Part shown: piece by piece, positions 59,789 through 64,000 of the stretch | Position numbering within the stretch: the stretch's first letter is position 1 | How the letters are laid out: each line of letters opens with the position of its first letter | From: Bacillus altitudinis 41KF2b | GTDB taxonomy: Bacteria > Bacillota > Bacilli > Bacillales > Bacillaceae | Length of the DNA: 64,000 nt | Direction: 5' to 3' | Assembly (NCBI RefSeq): GCF_000691145.1 | Contig: NZ_ASJC01000010.1 | Coordinates: 54,883 to 118,882 of the forward strand | Notes under the pieces: generated by a model | Told to the model about the DNA's origin: nothing | Databases searched by the model: none | The model's input: the letters and a program-made list of their open reading frames with translations, nothing else | Made by a program: the position numbers and the translations under genes

Positions 59789-61084
59789 TTATGATTGTTT
59801 CAGTTGTTCAAACGCATGATCTACTGCTTTGAGCGTTTCGGAAATATCATTTTCAGTATGCGCAATGGTTAAGAACCAAGCTTCATATTTAGAAGGAGCG
59901 AGGTTAATACCTTGTGCGAGCATGAATTTAAAGAAACGGGCGAACATTTCACCATCCGTATTTTCAGCCTGCTCGTAGTTCACAATCGTTTCTTTTGTAA
60001 AATAAATGGTGAGAGCACCTTTTAAGCGATTCACTGTAATATCTACTTGATGTTTTTTTGCGTGGGCTAAAATTCCCTCTTCTAACATGGCCCCGAGTTG
60101 ATCAAGACGTTCGTACACCCCGTCTTGTTTTAACACTTCCAAGCATGCAATACCAGAAAGGATGGAGGCGGGATTACCTGCCATCGTACCAGCTTGGTAG
60201 GCTGGTCCAAGCGGGGCGACTTGCTCCATAATTTCTTTTTTGCCGCCGTAAGCGCCGATTGGAAGACCGCCGCCGATAATTTTACCTAATGCAGTGAGGT
60301 CAGGTTTTACTTGAAGCAAGTCCTGTGCACCACCATACATAAAGCGGAAAGCTGTAATGACTTCATCATAGATGACTAGAGCCCCTTTTTCATGAGTCAG
60401 GTCATTCACCTGCTGCAGGAAACCGTCTTTAGGCTCTACGATGCCAAAGTTCCCGACAATTGGCTCGACAAGAACAGCTGCTACTTCATCACCCCAGCGG
60501 TCTAATGCTTCTTTGTAGCTGTCTATATCGTTGAATGGAACGGTAATGACTTCATTGGCAATACTTTTAGGCACGCCCGCTGAATCTGGTGTTCCTAAAG
60601 TGGAAGGTCCAGAGCCGGCCGCAACTAGCACAAGATCAGAATGACCGTGGTAACATCCGGCAAACTTAATGATCTTTGTTCTACCTGTATAAGCGCGAGC
60701 GACACGGATTGTCGTCATCACAGCTTCTGTACCTGAATTGACAAAACGAACTTTATCCAAAGCAGGCATCGCTTCCTTCAGCATCTTAGCAAAAGTGACT
60801 TCATGCTTCGTTGGTGTTCCGTAAAGGACACCCGTCTCGGCTGCTTTCGTGATGGCTTTTGTAATATGAGGATGAGCATGTCCCGTAATAATTGGACCGT
60901 ATGCTGCCAAATAGTCGATATAACGGTTTCCGTCAACATCCCAAAAATAAGCGCCTTCGCCTTTTTCCATTGCAACAGGTGACCCGCCGCCCACTGCTTT
61001 ATATGAACGAGATGGGCTGTTAACCCCTCCAACAATATGCTCCAGCGCCTCTTGATGTAATTTTTCTGATTCGGTGAATTTCAT
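59789..61084 (-). CDS. gsaB: glutamate-1-semialdehyde 2,1-aminomutase GsaB
   Basis: PLP-dependent aminomutase of 431 residues that turns glutamate-1-semialdehyde into 5-aminolevulinate for heme synthesis. It has [16 protein letters not shown] (about 19-34), the cofactor-binding [19 protein letters not shown] (about 117), [10 protein letters not shown] (about 238) and the PLP-lysine segment [16 protein letters not shown] (Lys about 267). It matches B. subtilis GsaB, the second copy beside HemL; the hem operon is not in this window. AGGAGG precedes ATG 61084. It is divergent from ygaF. Confidence 0.94.
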   Translation of the reverse strand: MKFTESEKLHQEALEHIVGGVNSPSRSYKAVGGGSPVAMEKGEGAYFWDVDGNRYIDYLAAYGPIITGHAHPHITKAITKAAETGVLYGTPTKHEVTFAKMLKEAMPALDKVRFVNSGTEAVMTTIRVARAYTGRTKIIKFAGCYHGHSDLVLVAAGSGPSTLGTPDSAGVPKSIANEVITVPFNDIDSYKEALDRWGDEVAAVLVEPIVGNFGIVEPKDGFLQQVNDLTHEKGALVIYDEVITAFRFMYGGAQDLLQVKPDLTALGKIIGGGLPIGAYGGKKEIMEQVAPLGPAYQAGTMAGNPASILSGIACLEVLKQDGVYERLDQLGAMLEEGILAHAKKHQVDITVNRLKGALTIYFTKETIVNYEQAENTDGEMFARFFKFMLAQGINLAPSKYEAWFLTIAHTENDISETLKAVDHAFEQLKQS

Positions 61085-61213
61085 AAATAGCCTCCTATCT
61101 CAACGTATCACGTCGTCTATCATTATTTTAACATGCCGATGCAAGCGTCCTTAGTTGAATATCTTCTCGAAATTGGATAGGCTAATGAAAAAATAGGTTG
61201 GAGGGATTGTATC

Positions 61214-61681
61214 ATGACAATCGAAGTGGGGCAGCAAGTACCTGATATTGAATTACTCGGTGATAATGGAGAGAAAGTAAAGCTCTCTGATTTTAAAGGG
61301 AAACACATTGTCCTTTATTTTTATCCAAAAGATATGACGCCGGGGTGTACAACGGAAGCTTGTGATTTCCGTGACCGCCATCAAAGCTTTGCGGAATTAG
61401 ATGCTGTGATTATCGGCGTAAGCCCAGACGGTCAAGACAAGCACCAAAAGTTTAAAGAAAAACATGACTTACCTTTCCTGCTTCTTGTAGATGACGAACA
61501 AAAATTGTCTGAAGCTTTCGGTGTATGGAAGCTGAAAAAGAACTTTGGTAAGGAATACATGGGAATTGAACGCTCAACGTTTCTTATTAATAAAGAAGGA
61601 AAGCTTGTGAAAGAGTGGCGTAAAGTAAAGGTGAAAGATCATGTGGAAGAAGCGCTTGAGGAACTGAAAGCTCACGCTTAA
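61214..61681 (+). CDS. ygaF: thiol peroxidase / peroxiredoxin YgaF (Bcp type)
   Basis: Atypical 2-Cys peroxiredoxin of the Bcp/PrxQ type, 155 residues. The peroxidatic Cys45 is in DMTPGCTTEAC, with Cys50 as the resolving residue five positions on. It reduces peroxides and organic hydroperoxides using a thioredoxin-like donor. It lies just upstream of the peroxide regulator perR, with a terminator between. GGAGGG precedes ATG 61214. Confidence 0.93.
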   Translation: MTIEVGQQVPDIELLGDNGEKVKLSDFKGKHIVLYFYPKDMTPGCTTEACDFRDRHQSFAELDAVIIGVSPDGQDKHQKFKEKHDLPFLLLVDDEQKLSEAFGVWKLKKNFGKEYMGIERSTFLINKEGKLVKEWRKVKVKDHVEEALEELKAHA

Positions 61682-61696
61682 TATGTTGATGAGATG

Positions 61697-61723
61697 AGAT
61701 CGGCAGTCGTGCCGGTCTTTTTT
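61697..61723 (+). terminator. intrinsic terminator
   Basis: AGATCGGCA pairs with TGCCGGTCT (one G-T pair) across a 4-nt loop, then T residues. It ends ygaF. Confidence 0.85.
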
Positions 61724-61756
61724 GTATTGAAGAATAGGTAAAAAAGAGGATTGTAA

Positions 61757-61803
61757 TTGACAAAGTTTCGGCTCTGGGGGTACACTATTTATAAAGATTA
61801 TAA
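61757..61803 (+). promoter_or_regulatory. perR promoter with overlapping PerR box
   Basis: TTGACA (61757-61762), an 18-nt spacer and TACACT (61781-61786) form a sigma-A promoter. TTATAAAGATTATAA at 61789-61803 matches the PerR box TTATAATNATTATAA with one mismatch and lies over the transcription start, so PerR should repress its own gene. Confidence 0.88.
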
Positions 61804-61840
61804 TATAAGAATATTTTTGAAAAGAGAGGTGCATGATGAA

Positions 61841-62278
61841 ATGGCTGCTCACGAACTAAAAGACGCTTTAGATGCTCTAAAAGAAACCGGTGTTCGAATT
61901 ACTCCGCAGCGCCATGCCATCTTGGAGTTTCTCGTAAATTCTATGACACACCCAACCGCGGACGATATATATAAGGCACTTGAAGGGAAATTTCCTAATA
62001 TGAGTGTAGCAACGGTTTACAACAATTTACGAGTCTTCCGGGAATCTGGATTAGTAAAAGAATTAACGTATGGGGATTCCTCAAGCCGATTTGACTTTGC
62101 GACATCTGACCATTACCATGCGATTTGTGAAAATTGCGGAAAGATCGTTGACTTTCACTATCCTGGCCTTGATGAAGTAGAACAGCTTGCATCCCATGTG
62201 ACAGGCTTTACAGTAAGTCATCATCGCTTGGAGATCTATGGCACTTGTCAAGAATGTGCAAAAAAAGAAAATCATTAA
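61841..62278 (+). CDS. perR: peroxide-responsive repressor PerR
   Basis: Fur-family metalloregulator of 145 residues, the same length as in B. subtilis and nearly identical to it by eye. A winged helix spans about 10-80 ([20 protein letters not shown]), the regulatory metal site uses His37, Asp85, His91, His93 and Asp104 ([16 protein letters not shown]), and the structural zinc is held by CENC and CQEC. Iron-bound PerR senses hydrogen peroxide through oxidation of its histidines and derepresses katA, ahpCF and others. ATG 61841 is the natural start; the longer open frame from 61757 runs through the promoter. Confidence 0.97.
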   Translation: MAAHELKDALDALKETGVRITPQRHAILEFLVNSMTHPTADDIYKALEGKFPNMSVATVYNNLRVFRESGLVKELTYGDSSSRFDFATSDHYHAICENCGKIVDFHYPGLDEVEQLASHVTGFTVSHHRLEIYGTCQECAKKENH

Positions 62279-62283
62279 TGAAA

Positions 62284-62315
62284 AAGCTGACCAGTTGAAT
62301 GGTCAGCTTATTTTT
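62284..62315. terminator. bidirectional intrinsic terminator
   Basis: AAGCTGACCA pairs with TGGTCAGCTT across a 6-nt loop, followed by ATTTTT. It serves perR and the convergent ygzB. Confidence 0.88.
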
Positions 62316-62661
62316 ATGACTTTTTTCGATTGTAGGATTCATCAAACTCTTTGCCTTCTAATGCTGGATCGAGTGTAAGTGGCTCTCTGCAATGCATGCA
62401 CATGTCCACCCGCCCAAGCACTTTTGTTTCCTTCTCACAGCCTGGACATACGACCCGGACTGCCTTCGTAGAAAGCATACCGATCCAAAAGTAAACGGCT
62501 GTACTCAATCCAATCGATAACACGCCGAGTAGCATAAAGAAGGTCGACAGCCAGACCGATTCCTTGAAGAACACACCGATATACATGATCAAAAAACCAA
62601 CAAAAACCAAACTAAGTGCAAATGTTCTGATTTTATTAATCTTACTGGAGTATTTCGCCAT
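62314..62661 (-). CDS. ygzB: YgzB family zinc-ribbon membrane protein, 115 aa
   Basis: Two membrane helices (about 12-30 and 36-58) are followed by a cytoplasmic zinc ribbon with two CxxC pairs ([11 protein letters not shown] and [10 protein letters not shown]). Length and place match B. subtilis YgzB (UPF0295). AGGGGGAC precedes ATG 62661 on the minus strand. Function is unknown. It lies between perR and ygxA as in B. subtilis. Confidence 0.92.
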   Translation of the reverse strand: MAKYSSKINKIRTFALSLVFVGFLIMYIGVFFKESVWLSTFFMLLGVLSIGLSTAVYFWIGMLSTKAVRVVCPGCEKETKVLGRVDMCMHCREPLTLDPALEGKEFDESYNRKKS

Positions 62662-62850
62662 CCCTAGTCCCCCTTATCTCCAATATAGCACATTTTACCT
62701 TTCTGTTTGAATTAGTTATAGAGTTTTGTGAATAAATTGCTTATAATGATTCAACGATCTTTTTTCATGTATTGAAGGAATTTTGATTCTATGAGGAGAA
62801 ATACATAGCATTAGAGAAGAACCTTACACCCGAGTATTGGAGGAATCACT

Positions 62851-63729
62851 ATGGAAAATCTTCTCCGTCCTATTTATCAAGAGAGAGCAAGTCATCCAGA
62901 TACATTAGCTGTGATTATAGTAGAAAGAAGACATAAAGTATCTTCTGAGACGGATAACTTTGATGCAGCGCTTCTAGTCATCGTAAAGGATGCGGAAGAA
63001 CCGTTATTTATTAAGCACTATGAATCCGGTCACCAAACAGCTTCTTTAAATGTTGTCACAGATGATCAGTTGAAGGAATGGATTACCTTAGGTACCAACA
63101 GACGGATTATTGATTGGATTTTAAACGGAAAAGTCCTGTTTGATCGAAATGAATATATTTTCAACTTGATTGATGAACTGAGTACATTCCCGTTTTCTAA
63201 CCGCAAGCTCAAAATTGGTTTAGAATATGGCAAGCTCATTCGAAGATATATAGAAGGAAAAGCATTTTTTGAATCAAATCAATTCCTCGATGCATATAAT
63301 TCCATTGTGCATGCCCTGCATCATCTGGCGCGTATTGAAGTGATTGATAAAGGCTTCCACCCAGAAGTGACCGTTTGGAACCAAGTACGTCATATGGAGC
63401 CGGAAGTATATAAACTTTATTCAGAGCTGATTGAAAGCCACGAAAGTCTTCATAAACGGTTAGAACTTTTATTCCTAGCGAATGATTTCTTGATTCATTC
63501 AAAAGCAGAAATTGGTGCGGCTCATTTGCGTCATGTCATGGAACAGCAGGAAATTTGGCTGTTTGGCGAGCTTCTTGCACATCCTGATCTAAAGCATTTT
63601 ACACCTGATCTTAGTGTGATGATTGATTTCTTTGTGGAAAAAGGAATTGTGCTAGTAGAGCCAATTGAGACGAAGGGACAAAAAATCTATCATCGAGGAT
63701 ATTTTGTTAAAAAAGATATTGACGCATGA
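62851..63729 (+). CDS. ygxA: YgxA, nucleotidyltransferase-like protein
   Basis: Protein of 292 residues matching B. subtilis YgxA in length and place just before an rRNA operon. The N-terminal half (about 1-110) has a nucleotidyltransferase-like fold with the acidic segment VSSETDNFDAALLVIVKDAE; the helical C-terminal half holds FLDAYNSIVHALHHLARIEV and a winged-helix-like end. TTGGAGGAAT precedes ATG 62851. No substrate is known. Its last codons contain the -35 element of the first rRNA promoter. Confidence 0.9.
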   Translation: MENLLRPIYQERASHPDTLAVIIVERRHKVSSETDNFDAALLVIVKDAEEPLFIKHYESGHQTASLNVVTDDQLKEWITLGTNRRIIDWILNGKVLFDRNEYIFNLIDELSTFPFSNRKLKIGLEYGKLIRRYIEGKAFFESNQFLDAYNSIVHALHHLARIEVIDKGFHPEVTVWNQVRHMEPEVYKLYSELIESHESLHKRLELLFLANDFLIHSKAEIGAAHLRHVMEQQEIWLFGELLAHPDLKHFTPDLSVMIDFFVEKGIVLVEPIETKGQKIYHRGYFVKKDIDA

Positions 63730-63747
63730 ATATTATGATGGTATATT
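63719..63747 (+). promoter_or_regulatory. rRNA operon promoter P1
   Basis: TTGACG (63719-63724), a 17-nt spacer and TATATT (63742-63747) form a strong sigma-A promoter. The -35 lies inside the ygxA coding end. The downstream GTCGCT motif recurs after P2. Confidence 0.8.
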
Positions 63748-63818
63748 ATTAAACGTCGCTAATGAGTAACCGAGTTGCTTTGAAAGAAAAGCGGACAAAA
63801 AGAAATTCAAAAAAACAC

Positions 63819-63848
63819 TTGACGCAAACGGCGCTCAAATGTTATATT
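63819..63848 (+). promoter_or_regulatory. rRNA operon promoter P2
   Basis: TTGACG (63819-63824), an 18-nt spacer and TATATT (63843-63848) repeat the P1 elements 100 nt downstream. The downstream GAAAGTCGCT resembles the P1 start region. Tandem P1-P2 promoters are usual for Bacillus rrn operons. Confidence 0.85.
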
Positions 63849-63878
63849 GAGAAAGTCGCTTCTGAGCGATAACGAAGA

Positions 63879-64000
63879 TGATCTTTGAAAACTAAACAAG
63901 ACAAAACGTACCTGTTAATTCGAGTTTTTATAAAAAAATCCTATGATACATCATAGGTAGTCAGTCAGACTGACGAGGCAGGAAATGATCACATGCTAAG
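63879..64000 (+). other. leader of an rRNA operon, 16S gene just outside
   Basis: TGATCTTTGAAAACTAAAC (about 63879-63897) is a BoxA-type antitermination site as seen in rrn leaders. Two perfect hairpins follow: CCTATGAT/ATCATAGG (63940-63957) and GTCAGTC/GACTGAC (63960-63974), likely processing stems. The window ends before the 16S start. By synteny with B. subtilis this would be rrnD. Confidence 0.8.

Overview
The window comes from a low-GC Gram-positive, endospore-forming Bacillus. It most resembles the Bacillus pumilus group (pumilus/safensis/altitudinis); this is inferred from protein sequence and gene order, not from a search. The backbone follows the Bacillus subtilis chromosome order: yfhC-yfhD-yfhE-yfhF-recX-yfhH-sspK-yfhJ-csbB-yfhO, then yfhP-mutY-yfhS-fabL-sspE-ygaB-ygaC-ygaD, then ygaE-gsaB-ygaF-perR-ygzB-ygxA and the leader of an rRNA operon whose 16S gene lies just past the right edge. 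Several accessory blocks interrupt this backbone.

Region 1 (1-13.3 kb) is an accessory surface island. It holds an Mga/AtxA-like regulator, a divergent 2047-residue LPKTG-anchored adhesin with collagen-binding-like modules and ten Cna_B-type repeats, and a sortase. Two paralogous small proteins of unknown function flank the module. A broken small gene and a leucine-rich-repeat protein follow.

Region 2 (13.3-30.9 kb) holds a TetR-controlled SMR efflux pair, a VanZ-like protein, an SGNH esterase, and a Fur-type iron cluster (YcgT-like reductase, Btr-like regulator, siderophore-binding lipoprotein, YwjA-like ABC exporter). A YnfA-like protein, a SigK/RskA-like sigma/anti-sigma pair, yfiT, a MarR regulator and mprF follow.

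Region 3 (31-41 kb) is mostly backbone. It includes yfhC with a Fur-like box, small spore-related genes, recX, and the csbB-yfhO pair that glycosylates lipoteichoic acid.

Region 4 (41.1-46.1 kb) is inserted between yfhO and yfhP. It carries a FAD monooxygenase, a broken DinB gene, a complete oxalate-decarboxylase/sigma-O module (yvrL, oxdC, yvrJ, sigO, rsoA) and a tiny orphan type I-C-like CRISPR array with no cas genes.

Region 5 (46-64 kb) is backbone again, except for a five-gene App-type oligopeptide permease inserted between ygaD and ygaE.

The most unusual signal is a structured repeat of about 175 bp present twice (22.2 kb and 58.2 kb), each time between convergent genes. Each copy is bracketed by a near-perfect duplication of the local terminator hairpin, whose sequence differs between the two sites. 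It looks like a non-coding element that enters intrinsic terminators and duplicates them.
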